Part shown: positions 24,177 through 37,000 of the stretch, piece after piece | How the letters are laid out: each line of letters begins with the position of its first letter | How positions within the stretch are numbered: position 1 is the first letter of the stretch | From: Allium sativum | Lineage: Eukaryota > Streptophyta > Magnoliopsida > Asparagales > Amaryllidaceae | DNA: 64,000 bases | Reading direction: 5' to 3' | Assembly: GCA_030737875.1 (NCBI GenBank) | Contig: CM060915.1 | Coordinates: 362,697,863-362,761,862, forward strand | Notes under the pieces: generated by a model | Database searches by the model: none | Seen by the model: the letters and a program-made list of their open reading frames with translations, nothing else | What the model was told of the DNA's origin: nothing | Position numbers and translations under genes: made by a program

Positions 24177-24199
24177 GTTTGTCCAGTCCCAGGACAAAC
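24177..24199 (+). other. Covarying hairpin, LTR C version
   Basis: An 8-bp stem GTTTGTCC/GGACAAAC around the 7-nt loop AGTCCCA. It aligns with CGTTC-AGACCCA-GAACG in A and CATCC-TGTTCCT-GGATG in B; paired positions change together. Confidence 0.6.
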
Positions 24200-25390
24200 G
24201 TGTATGGAAGAATGCATGACAGAGTATATTCAATAGATCGCTTAAGTTGATCTCTTCAAACATACTTACGTTTGGTGGCGGAGGAATTCGTTTCTCTTAG
24301 CTTTATACCCGTGGTATTTTTGGGGAAATCAATTTGTGATTTGGCGAGTATGACGATGTGGCATTCAAAGTGAATGATCTGTCAGAGATAAGTGTGGCCT
24401 CTAGCCTCATCAACCGGGAAATGACAAAAATCGGGCAGGCAACATGGCTATGTGGGTCGCACCCATTAGGATGTATAATCACCTATCTAGAGAAATTCCA
24501 ATTGCTTCTTAAATCTATCGATGCTGCCCCATTCGGGAGACGGTTGCTGATCCCAACCGTTGGTGATATATATTCAATACACTCAAGCGAAATGAGTGGT
24601 CGGTCATGTGAGGGCCGGGTTGCAAGATGTTCTTGTTGAACCCAGTGTATTCGCCTCTAGAGATACACTATCGGCAGGTGGTCCCATACCTTGTCAAAGT
24701 CGGAATCCAGTCTCCAATAAGTGCCCGCAAGTTTGATTTGTATACTATATATGTAGAGCGTGAGATGCAAGCGTTCTACTAGATTTTAATTACTTGTAAT
24801 TAGACATTATTATAATATCAGATAATATATGATTTTCAAAGTGTTTTGGGTTATCGTAAGGTAAAAGCCATCCGTATTTATGTGTGGATTGGTCTTACGA
24901 TTATCTTTTCTTTTGAAAGGATTTTGAAAAGTTAAACCAAATGATTTGAGTTTACTCACACCAGTCCCATGACTGACCCAGAGTTTTATTTTGTTTTGTT
25001 TTCCCTAAACTCTTGGGTGCCCAAATTTGTACGGGCAGTCAAGTAGTCAGGATTTACAGGTATGCTTGAAGAGCTTGGAGCAGGAGGCTTCAAGATTTTT
25101 CTAGCTATTGATTATTCCGCTGTGATGAAAGTGTTGTACTCTGATAATGGTATGATATACATATACTGCTTTGATTTCAAGATATGTTGTCTATTATATT
25201 TTATTCGTTCCGCTGTGAGATTCGTGTTACTCTGATGTTGTTGTGTTCTTCTTCTTCTGTTCTAATTTTCTATCTTATCTATCCTCACCCTCTAATTTCT
25301 TTCTTGGACTATCCGGAAATTTCGACTTTTGATTGTTCGATAGGTGTTGTATATCGGATAACCAAGGTCGTCTTTTCCCGGGTCATTACA

Positions 25391-27610
25391 AAATGGATCG
25401 TCCTCACCGATTTCGAGACACACTAGCAATACCTCAGGATCCCCCGCAGTGAACCCTTGGATCTTCATGGCCGGTCATCTGTCGATGATTGGCAATACCA
25501 TAAACTACATGTTAGTCGGTTCTATCGAACCTCCAAAACAGGTCAGTACATCGACCCTGTGAGCATATAGCCCTATAAAGAGCCACTAGGGACTCAAATC
25601 ATATCCAAGGTACCTCGCTTCTTATCAATAAAGTTTTCCAACATCCACATAAGTAAATAGTCTGGGCTCCATACCATGAAGTTACTCGTAGCTAGAAACT
25701 AACATATGTCCATTTCCATGCAGTCACTATCATGTTTTTGGTTCATACCGGGGTGTGAAGCTCGCGAATTAAAGCTACACAAAGCTATGCTAATTAAAGT
25801 TGTGCTTTGATCATCAACCACAAGACTCTTCTTTTCAACAAAAGCCTTGATCCATGTAACTCTGTATGCCACACTATCAATCTATACCGTACCACTAATT
25901 TCCACAAATATATAACCTCTAAGCTCGTACGTCTCAGAGAAGGGTGGTAAGCAAGAGAATAAATTCTCTGCTACCAAACAGATTAGCAGAGATCAACGAA
26001 CACGGTATAAAGGGATACAATGTCAGACATACCATCCATTTACAAGTCCGTTTTGGATTTGAACAAAACCGAAGGCACCTTATTCCTCGTCGCATATATC
26101 CAGTACAGGAGAGAGAGAGAGGCCCTCGCATATACTGTCGATCTCCAAGTACGTCTGGACGATCATCACTTATTACCTTGTCTTGGGTGTACATCCCAAT
26201 CAAGACATCAGTAATCATCCAAACGATGTGAAGAACTCCAGTCTTCAGCCACGGTCTTCATCATTGACTTCCAATCGTTGTATTAACTATTCAGAATGGG
26301 TTAAACCCGGTCTTTTCGAATGATTTGCGTATCTTATAATCAATTTCTACAAAAACACATCATACGCCTCATTCCAATTCATAATATTCTTTTATTCAAA
26401 CATTCTTATCTTTAGGGAAAGGTTCCCATCAATTTTATCAAATATAAAGTCTTTTAAAATTATTCTTTAATCTTCCTCTGGATATCAATTTCAAAAGATT
26501 TCATTTTATCTTTTAACAATTCTAAACCAAATTAAGGTTTATAAAATTAGTCGGGATTATCGCCTTACCGAAGTAATCATTTATTTTATCTTTCCAATCC
26601 CAACCCATTCATCCCAAGGAGAAAAACTGGTAGTACTCCATATCTAACACCCATTGTGTTATCGATAAAATTAATTACCATTTCCTGTTCAAATCTAATT
26701 AAAGATTTAACTATCGCCTGGAGTAAAACTGGTGGTACTCCATTCTCGATCATTTCATGGATTCGATAAATTTAATTATCTCATCCTCATTCATTATCTA
26801 ATTAAAGGTTCATTAAAACTCCAGTTCAGTTTTAATCTCAAAAATCATTACTTAATTATTATTCACTTTTTAGGAAAATTAATCCTGTCATTTACTGGGT
26901 TAAAGAACCAATGTTATTTAAAACATAGTTCACAATAAACCCCAAAATCATATTCCATTAATTATGGAATCTTCACGGAAAATAGAGCAATATATATAAT
27001 TGATACAAATTTTCATATCAGACTAATAATATAAATGGAATAATGGCCTAGCCTTTTAAATTCCATATGTAATACTTATTTTCCTTTATAGAAGTTCATC
27101 TCGATTATTGCCAAATCGAATTCCCTCCAATTCCAATTTAATATATTAAATTGGAAAACTTTACTTTCAAAAAATCCCATTAATTCTAAATAAAAAATTT
27201 ATAAATTCCAAATCATCTCTTCACTGTCAATTGGGTTAAAGAACAAAAGTTATTTAAAACACCGTTCACGATAAACCTAAATTTCCAATTTCAATTCAAT
27301 TCCAATTAAATATTAATTAATCGGTAAATTTCACTAAATCTTAATTAGAAGATTTATTCTTTTATCACCGGGGTTTAAGAATAGTGTTAATTAATACACC
27401 ATTTATAACAAACCCAAATTCCAATTGGATATTAAATACAAGGCCCTGAATAGAAATTATATCGGCTTATGTTCAATATCAAATTTGAAACCAACAAATA
27501 TCATATTGCGAATAACGATATCTGTATCTTCCAAATTCCTCAATAATATCTATATAATTATGGAATCCAATATCTAAATGTTCGAAGATAATTTCCATTC
27601 AAATCCATTC
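25391..27610 (-). mobile_element. LTR A' part 2, minus strand
   Basis: Resumes after the AAATG duplication with sequence matching A3 from about 49240 to 51085. Its section from about 25630 is the first copy of a tandem duplication whose second copy is 38848-40895. It is cut at CATTC by element D. Conserved hairpins seen in A are damaged here by C-to-T type changes. Confidence 0.75.
27606..27610. repeat. Target site duplication of element D, left
   Basis: CATTC, repeated at 38749-38753 immediately after the right LTR. Removing D restores colinear A-type LTR sequence. Confidence 0.85.
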
Positions 27611-30600
27611 TGTAACATCCTAGATTTTTGCCGTTCAAATCGACAATGATCCTTAATGTCGACATAAACAGATCAAAAATACGGATAGTTATTGGGATTA
27701 AAATAAGAAAAAAAAGAAAGTAGAAAACAAATACCGAATCTCGCAGCGGAAGGAAAAAATATAATAAATAAACAACAGTTCATGAAGCTGTTAAAACATA
27801 CATTTTATTATATTTTACAACGATTATCAGAGTAAATTAACATACAACATACTAATGCATTTGCAGCGGAATAATAATAATACGTCTGTTGAGCTCCATC
27901 TTCATCTTCATAATGGTATCTTCAAAGCAAGTGAAACTTCGCTAACTGCAACTCAGTCTGACCCGAGCGTATTGCAAAAAAGAAACACAACAAACACTCG
28001 GATCAAAACTAAATCATTCTCGTATTAGTTAAATCAAATTTCATGTAATAATATGAGTGCAATAACTTAAGAGATGTTACGGGAATTTCCATCTCTTAAG
28101 GATCCGTCAAACTAATACTATATAATATAATATGCTATTATAATAATGTCTATGGTTAAATATAACATAATAAAATAATGTAAGCGGGATTACCATTATT
28201 ACCCTTACATTGTTTATACCGTTGTCGTACAGTTTGCATATAACACACCAGTACGTCGGCGGATAGGGATGCGCCGTGATACAAAACCGTTAAATCAAAA
28301 TCGTAGGGGGCTCGATCAGGATAATATGACAAAGCACACGAGGAATGCCCAGAGTACGAATATACTAGTTGCACGCCCAGACTGGTGGTAACGCATAGCC
28401 GCGACTACCGCCCACCTCGGACAACACTCCCAAATCACAGATGCGCATCAAATCAATCAAACCGAGGGACTGTAGTAATAAAGGAAGAATTGTTTCCGAT
28501 GGAGGTAGCTAACCCCACTTGGTCACGGTATAGCCCTGTTTTAGTCATTTTAATTATGACCCGAAGGTCAAGGAAATCCATCATCGTTCTCTTTCTTCAA
28601 ATCCAGTAATCGCCTCCAAATCCATCCAACACCATTTCTGGAACTCCACCGCGTACACAGTTGTTAAAGTGGTTTTCGGTATTGGCTGAGAGTATGACAA
28701 TATCCGATCCCGGTCTCTTTAACAACCAATCGTTTACATTTTTTACACCGGTCAGTTCTTTTACATTTCAAAGGGGTTCGTACATCATATCAAAATATCA
28801 ACTTTTCATAAAAATCATTTTAATACTCAAGAGAGAATATTATTCATCAAAAATCTACATTTTAACTAATTTAAAATCTTGATACAATTCCAACTTTAAA
28901 ATAATTTAAAATAGTTAATTTTTTTTATATAGTTTAAATATATAATATAAATTGTTTGAAAATAAATAATTTGTATTTAAAATAGAATTTGAGATTTAGT
29001 AAAATCTATAGGTAAAATATTAAAATAGTTTATAAAATAAATAGTTAAATATTAAAATAATAAATTTAAAATAGATAATAAAATAAAATAATTGTTAGGT
29101 AAATAGTTTATAAAGAAAATTATTATTATAAAAATAAAATAGTTTATAAAATGGTTTAAAAATACTATAGTTGGAATTAGAATCCTATCTTCAAAAATTT
29201 AACGAAAACAGGAAATCATATTTTCGTTTCAAATAAATTCGACTAAATTTTGATATTTAATTCAAATCGATTCAACTTCACAATTTTATTTAAATTTGAT
29301 TCAACAATTCGATTTAATAATATGATTCACATAATTGAGTTTCAATTATAATTCTCACTTTACATTTTTCGTTTATAAAATTATCGAGTTCACAATTCAA
29401 TTATTACTATAAATCAAGTTAATTTAAAGTAAAATTTCAAAGATGCATAAACAATTCAATTTCAATAAATTTATATTTTATACTCAATTCAGTTTCAACT
29501 TCAGTTGTTCACATCTACGAGTTCCTTAAAATTTAAAATTTTAATTTCAAGGCCTAAAGTTCAAATTTAAAGAAAATAGATTAATAATATCATTTATTTC
29601 TCTTTAAAACGAAATTTCAAAATTCAAGGTTAAAAACAATTTTTTTTATTTAACCAACCGGTGTCCGTATATAATTTTCTATCCTATGGCCAAGTAATAC
29701 TTAAAGTTTAATTTTAGTATTTTGGGAAAGGATATATATCATTTCAATCCAAATTAGGGTCATAGGTATTTATCATTTCAACCTACGTTCTTAATTCATT
29801 TTAATGATTAATCCCGGGTTTATTCGATGCCCGTAACATCTAAGGTGATGGTTGGGATTAATCAACACAAGCAATAGTCGTATATAAATAAGGTGAATAA
29901 CTGGATGATTTAAACATCAACATATCAATCTAAGACATCCATCAAAATCATTTCATCAAACAATTAAGTCTTCCATCAATTTTCTAGTTATCGGATATCA
30001 GGTTTAAAACTAATAATTAAATGTCAAATTTTAACTTAACTATAAAATGTAAACATACAGTCAAATTTAATTACACTATCAATGTCAGTCAACATACATA
30101 TGCAATTTTTTATTACTAAACGTCAACCAATACAATCATATCATAAACATGATTTTAATCTAACTAATAATCAAACATTTTAGTTAAGTGTGAGTGGGTT
30201 AATCACTCACATTGGATTTCGAACGCAGTTGAACTCCAAAGTAGGCCCAAAATTGAATTATCCCCAAATCCAACTAAACTAGTTCCATATCATCTGGAAT
30301 TTCAATACGATCCATGTTATCTCTTCCTAACAATTCTTCTTCCTCATTTCAGCACAACAAGCTTGCACATTAACCAACCATGAATGATTCTTGCAACTAC
30401 CATATCTCTTTCATTCCTTAACGAAATCACCTCATGTTTGCAACGTTGTTCTTCTCTTCTCGTATGCTTCCTCTCTATCATCAATTGGTTCAACTCGATC
30501 AACCCAAAAAATGCATCCCCATCATAAACATGCGTTGTACAAAAAAAAAATCGACACCCTTTTTCCTTGAATCACACCCATTTAAATGTATACCATCTTG

Positions 30601-32318
30601 AAGCTCTCGAATAAAGTAGTTCAATGTATCTAAAATCGTGCGATTTCATTGAGTATTTCGGTCGAATCTTTTTTTTTAAAGATGGAACAATGGTTGCATC
30701 CTCCTTATTTTAGATAAAGGGAAGAATGAATTAGGTTAGCAGAGAACGTGGCCTAATATATATGAAAGAAATAAAAAGATGCCATCTATTGATTTTATTT
30801 TGTTGTAGGATGATGCTTATGGTGACCATAAAATGTAATGAATTTGTGAACGTAAGACGCTTGGATTTCTGAAATTACAATTTATTTATACTTTAAATGT
30901 TCAATCTTACCATGTCCATCACTTATTATACGTTACCTAAAATATAGTCTTTCCATTAGAACCGAAACCTAGTTAAATTTTCAAATGAACACAATTAGCA
31001 TTTATTTACACATGCATATAACATTTATTTCAATTGCTATATATTCACTTTTTTCGAATTTAAAAGTTCATAAATTTCATTTATGTCCAAATAGGACCTT
31101 AAATGCTTTACATGCTAATTTCCTACCGAACAAGACCCAATAACTCTTTGTTTTTAATATTTACATTTTCATTTATTCATTTTTTTTTGTGGTCCATGCG
31201 CATGAAACATTAATGTCAAGTGCCACATCAGTATGCTTCATGCGTAGAGGTTTATACATTACCTTTCTTTGTTTCATACATATACCATGAAATGCTCAGC
31301 ATTAAGGAAAGAAGATAAAAAAAAGTATAATGGCAATAACTTCCTTTTACACGTTATTAAATGCATGCATAAATTTCTAATTTTCTATCCATAAATTTGG
31401 TTTCACACGTACATGAAAAAGTAAGCTACATACATGCATGACAATAAATCTCACAATATAGAAATAAATATTTATCCTTTCTTAAATTCATGTATAAGAA
31501 AATATTAAAACAAAATTTTGGTTTAGTTAAACTTAATCTAGGCCAACAAATAACCAATCAAGATTCTATAATGCGAATGTTGTCAGTTCAAAACAACGTC
31601 GCGCAGTTCAGACCGAACATCCAAACACACGAAATAAAATATCGTTGTGTTCAACGTGTTAATGCGAGGAAAAAAACATATGAAAACGTGTTAAATTAAC
31701 GTTCGTGTGAAATTCTCTATAAATTATCAATTCATATAATTATCTTTAATTAAATATCAAAAACTAATCAACTTTATTCACATCAAAATAAATTTAATTT
31801 TAACTTAGTAAATAAAATTTTATTTTAATTATTAATTACATCAATCAATCCCATTAAATATATAAATGTTAAATTCCAACATTCCATGTTAACCAATATA
31901 CACAAGATCACAAAATTATTTACAATCAATACATGCTATAATTATCAAAATAAGGTAAAATTAATCACTTAAGCAATTTATTTAAGTTTCCACCATGCAT
32001 TAATAAAATTTAAATATTTAAAGTTTAATTCTAAATTTGTTGACTTAATTAAGTCCAAATAACCCTCAATAATTACCATACAAATAAATTTACAATTTAA
32101 ATTTTAAATCCACATAAATAATGACATTTATTACCATTCGACCTTTATTACACAAACAACGAATGTATATTATTACCATATTAATTAATTTAAATTTTCC
32201 AACATATATTAAATTCCAAAATTTATTAATTCATTAATTTTAGTATTTAAAGCAGTTTTGTTCTAAAAACAGATTAAATTTAATATTTTAAATTATAGAC
32301 AAATATCGGGATGTTACA
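27611..32318 (-). repeat. 3' LTR of element D (left copy, 4,708 bp)
   Basis: On the minus strand it starts TGTAACATCCCGATATTT at 32318 and ends GGATGTTACA at 27611. It contains a TATA-like TATATATTA (~30749-30760), a 75-codon open stretch (30344-30571), a GTGAGTG/CACTCAC hairpin (30190-30210), an AT-rich centre and a GC-richer zone (~28180-28700). Two TTCCGCTGC motifs lie near the end (27741-27751, 27862-27871). Confidence 0.9.
30344..30571 (-). pseudogene. Possible decayed captured coding segment, LTR D
   Basis: A stop-free frame of about 75 codons (ATG at 30481, 45 codons to TGA) whose second half is charged and helix-like (…EVISLRNERDMVVARI…). Directly after the TGA, another frame gives an acidic tail ending in TAG. 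Upstream, across a run of ten T, a further frame continues the coding-like look. The right LTR keeps the same open frame (36756-36983) with several synonymous and a few replacement changes. It sits between the LTR TATA and the GTGAG hairpin, where other families carry cargo. I recognise no protein; chance is a real alternative. Confidence 0.25.
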
Positions 32319-34030
32319 CTCTCCCCTACTTAAAACTATTCGTCCTCGAAAAGGCGTAGTAAGGAAGTTGTCAACTTATATAACAAATCATATACATACA
32401 TATTAAACAATAGATGCACAAAATCATATAAGGCTTAACAAATACACCTAACAAACTTCCAACTAGTATTCATCCAAAATTTTAACAAATATTTTCATTC
32501 ATACTTTTTAATACCAATATTTAATCTATTACTCTACCATTTCGTACCAATATACAATTGATTAACATTTATAGGTAGAATTCACTTTATTGCTTATTAG
32601 TTGTTTTCATTCTCTTTCAATTTGATTCATTTAAATTTTATTAGGTTTATATACATTTATTTTCTTATAATGAATTCATTTTCAATTAGTGCATATTACC
32701 TTATATCCAATCAACTCATTTAGAATCATCTATGTTCACTATTTTTGTTTCACTTCACAAATTAGATTCATTACCATATTACATCAATTCCATCTCATTC
32801 GGTTTATTTTACTAATTTAATCCTTTCCAAATTCATTTATTCATTTTCATTCATATCCATAAATTAAGTAAATTTAACAATATGTACACTAGTTTTAATT
32901 TATTTACCTTTCTTACTTGAATTCAATTCCAAAACATAACTAAGTATATCATTTATTATCATAATTTATATTTTATTGACACTTATAACCAATCAATTTA
33001 ATTTCACCTTTCATTATTCATACTCACATTCGTGTATTATTCAATTGATTATTCATATAACACTTCAACTACTTATATATTTTGGTAAGTTATTCATATT
33101 ATAAAAAAGAATTGATTATTACATAAGTTTCAGTGGTTACCGTTCGTTTCAATTTATTATCCAATTCTTAAGAATTTTATTTTAATTATGCTCTCTTAAT
33201 ATTCAGAAGTTTCAATTCATTACTTATTCAAGATTTCAAGAATTAAATTTCGGGTTCTTTTTTTTAATTTTTTTATATAATATATCGCTTACATAAAACC
33301 ATACTATGAAAGGGATTTAAATAAAATTCAATTTTGTAAAACAAAATACAAAATATTAAATGTCTCCCTACTTAGACACTTGAAAATAAACATCGATGAT
33401 GCGTGCACTCATCACCGAAATCATTTTCAAAGAAAAGAGGGTATACACTTATTTCTTTTTCTTTTTCCAATAATTCATTTAAAAACAATTTCTATATGAA
33501 ACACTTTTAAAATATTAATATATTATTTCAAACCTTTTGCAAATCAATATTACAAAATCACCCGAAATCAAATTCTCAAATTCATATTTTACTTCTTATT
33601 TCATTACTGATTTTTTTTCAACATTCCAATATTTATTTCTTAAATCATTCAATAACCAATAATTTTAAATTATTGATTAGTCGAGTAATGATTGATGAAA
33701 ATTTAATATTGTCATCAACAAAATCAAAATCCACATATTTCAAATAATTCAATATATAAATAAAATATAATTCTAAACAATATTATGTCAACGAATCATA
33801 TTCAAGTGTTTAGAAATCCCTATTGATGCCTTGGCGTCCCAAGTACCGACCTGAATTCATAAATACCCAACAGAACAAATTAACACAATTCAAAACTATT
33901 TTTATTTCAAACTACAAGTACGCTCTCTCATATACACTCCAATTAATTCTAGGGCATTTTATCCCTATCTCTAATGAGTTAATCCCAAATAGAGCCAAGG
34001 TTTTCGCTAAACCAAAGCTCTGATACCAAA
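32319..34030 (-). other. Internal region of element D, non-coding
   Basis: On the minus strand it opens with TT then the primer-binding site TGGTATCAGAGC (34028-34017) and closes with TTTTCGAGGACGAAT (32352-32338) and polypurine AAGTAGGGGAGAG (32331-32319). Very AT-rich, with no frame over 66 codons. Confidence 0.8.
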
Positions 34031-37000
34031 TGTAACATCCTAGATTTTTGACCGTTCAAATCGACAATGATCCTCAATGTCGACATAAAAAGATCAAAAA
34101 TACGGATTGTTATTGGGATTAAAATAAGAAAAAAAAGTAGAAAACAAATACAGAATCTCGCAGCGGAAGAAAAATATAATAAATAAATAATAGTTCATGA
34201 AGCTGTTAAAACATGCATTTTATTATATTTTACAACGATTATCAGAGTAAATTAACATACAACATACCAATGCATTTGCAGCGGAATAATAATAATACGT
34301 CTGTTGAGCTCCATCTTCATCTTCATAATGGTATCTTCAAAGCAAGTGAAACTTCGCTAACTGCAACTCAGTCTGACCCGAGCGTATTGCAATAAAGAAA
34401 CACAACAAACACTCGGATCAGAACTAAATCATTCTCATATTAGTTAAATCAAATTTCATGTAATTATATGAGTGCAATAACTTAAGAGATGTTACGGGAA
34501 TTTCCATCTCTTAAGGATCCGTCAAACTAATACTATATAATATAATACGCTATTATAATAATGTCTATGGTTAAATATAACATAATAAAATAATGTAAGC
34601 GGGATTACCATTATTACCCTTACATTGTTTATACCGTTGTCATACAGTTTGCATATAACACACTAGTACGTCGGTGGATAGGGATGCGCCGTGATACGAC
34701 AATGTTAAATCAAAATCGTAGGGGGCTCGATCAGGATAATATGACAAGGCACACGAGGAATGCCCAGAGTATGAATATACTAGTTGCACGCCCGGACTAG
34801 TGGTAACGCATAGACGCGACTACCGCCCACCTCGGACAACACTCCCAAATCACGGATGCGCATCAAATCAATCAAACCGAGGGACTGTAGTAATAAAGGA
34901 AGAAGTGTTGCCGATGGAGGTAGCTAACCCCACTTGGTCACGGTATAGCCCAGTTTTAGTCATTTTAATTATGACCCGAAAGTCAAGGAAATCCATCATC
35001 GTTCTCTTTCTTCAAATCCAGTAATCGCCTCCAAATCCATCCAACACCATTTCTGGAACTCCACCGCGTACACAGTTGTTAAAGTGGTTTTCGGTATTGG
35101 CTGAGAGTATGACAATATCCGATCCCGGTCTCTTTAACAACCAATCGTTTACATTTTTCACACCGGTCAGTTCTTTTACATTTCAACGGGGTTCGTACTT
35201 CATATCAAAATATCAACTTTTCATAAAAATCATTTTAATATTAAAGAGAGAATATTATTCATCAAAATTCTACATTTTAACTAATTTAAAATCTTGAAAC
35301 AATTCCAACTTTAAAATAATTTAAAATAGTTAATTTTTTTATATAGTTTAAATATATAATATAAATTGTTTGAAAATAAATAATTTGTATTTAAAATAGA
35401 ATTTGAGATTTAGTAAAATCTATAGGTAAAATATTAAAATAGTTTATAAAATAAATAGTTAAATGTTAAAATAATAAATTTGAAATAGATAATAAAATAA
35501 AATAATTGTAAGGTAAATAGTTTATAAAGAAAATTATTATTATAAAAATAAAATAGTTTATAAAATGGTTTAAAAATACTATAGTTAGAATTAGAATCCT
35601 ATTTTCAAAAATTTAACCAAACAGGAAATCATATTTTCGTTTCAAATAAATTCGACTAAATTTTGATATTTAATTCAAATCGATTCAACTTCACAATTTT
35701 ATTTGAATTCGATTCAACAATTCGATTTAATAATGCGATTCACATAATTGAATTTCAATTATAATTCTCACTTTACATTTTTCGTTTATAAAATTATCGA
35801 GTTCACAATTCAATTATTACTAAATCAAGTTAATTTAAAGTAAAATTTCAAAGATGCATAAACAATTCAATTTCGATAAATTTATATTTTGTACTCAATT
35901 CAGTTTCAACTTCAGTTGTTCACATCTACGAGTTCCTTTAAATTTAAAATTTTAATTTCAAGGCCTAAAGTTCAAATTTAAAGAAAATATATTAATAATA
36001 TCATTTATTTGTCTTTAAAACAAAATTTCAAAATTCAAGGTTAAAAACAATTTTTTTTATTTAACCAACCGGTGTCCGTATATAATTTTCTATCATATGG
36101 CCAAGTAATACTTAAAGTTTAATTTTAGTATTTTGGGAAAGGATATATATCATTTCAATCCAAATCAGGGTCATAGGTATTTATCATTTCAACCTACGTT
36201 CTTAATTCATTTTAATGATTAATCCCGGGTTTATTCGATGCCCGTAACATCTAAGATGATGGTTGGGATTAATCAACACAAGCAATAGTCGTATATAAAT
36301 AAGGTGAATAACAGGATGATTTAAACATCAACATATCAATCTAAGACATCCATCAAAATCATTTCATCAAACAATTAAGTCTTACATCAATTTACTAGTT
36401 ATCGGATATCAGGTTTAAAACTAATAATTAAATGTCAAATTTTAACTTAACTATAAAATGTAAACATACAGTCAAATTTAATTACACTATCAATGTCAGT
36501 CAACATACATATGCAATTTTTTATTACTAAACGTCAACCAATACAATCATATCATAAACATGATTTTTAATCTAACTAATAATCAAACATTTTAGTTAAG
36601 TGAGAGTGGGTTAATCACTCACATTGGATTTCGAACGCATTTGAACTCCAAAGTAAACCCAAAATTGAATTATCCCCAAATCTGACCAAACTAGTTCCAT
36701 ATCATCTGGAATTTCAATACGATCCATGTCATCTCCTCCTAACAACTCTTCTTCCTCATTTCAGCACAACAAGCTTGCACATTAACCAACCATGGATGAT
36801 TCTAGCAACTACCATATCTCTCTCATTCCTTAACGAAATCACCTCCTGTTTGCAACATTGTTCTTCTCTTCTCGTATGCTTCCTCTCTATCATCAATTTG
36901 TTCAACTCGATCAACCCAAAAAATGCATCCCCATCATAAACATGCGTTGTACAAAAAAAAAATCGACACCCTTTTTCCTTGAATCAAATCCATTTAAATG

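Larger units (their letters stand above)
18039..25390 (+). mobile_element. Element C: giant-LTR element with aberrant 5' end
   Basis: A 7.35-kb element with AAATG duplications. It has a single full LTR (19633-25390, 5,758 bp), a 1,507-bp non-coding internal region and, instead of a 5' LTR, an 87-bp inverted-repeat end. Primer-binding site and polypurine tract are intact. Both outer ends begin with the integrase-type terminus TGTAACG. It lies inside minus-strand LTR A'. Confidence 0.85.
19633..25390 (+). repeat. 3' LTR of element C (5,758 bp)
   Basis: Starts TGTAACGGCCCAG and ends CCCGGGTCATTACA. It contains a TATA box (20585-20593), a purine-rich leader with a GTAAGT donor-like site near 20760, a hairpin pair (21566-21608), degenerate AGTTAAAC-type repeats, the three-hairpin module shared with B, the GTCC-type covarying hairpin (24177-24199) and two TTCCGCTGTGA motifs (25115, 25208). 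Confidence 0.85.

Noticed and set aside
28385..28609. 74-codon frame repeated at 34800-35024
   Set aside because: Duplicated because it lies in both LTRs of D; no coding character.
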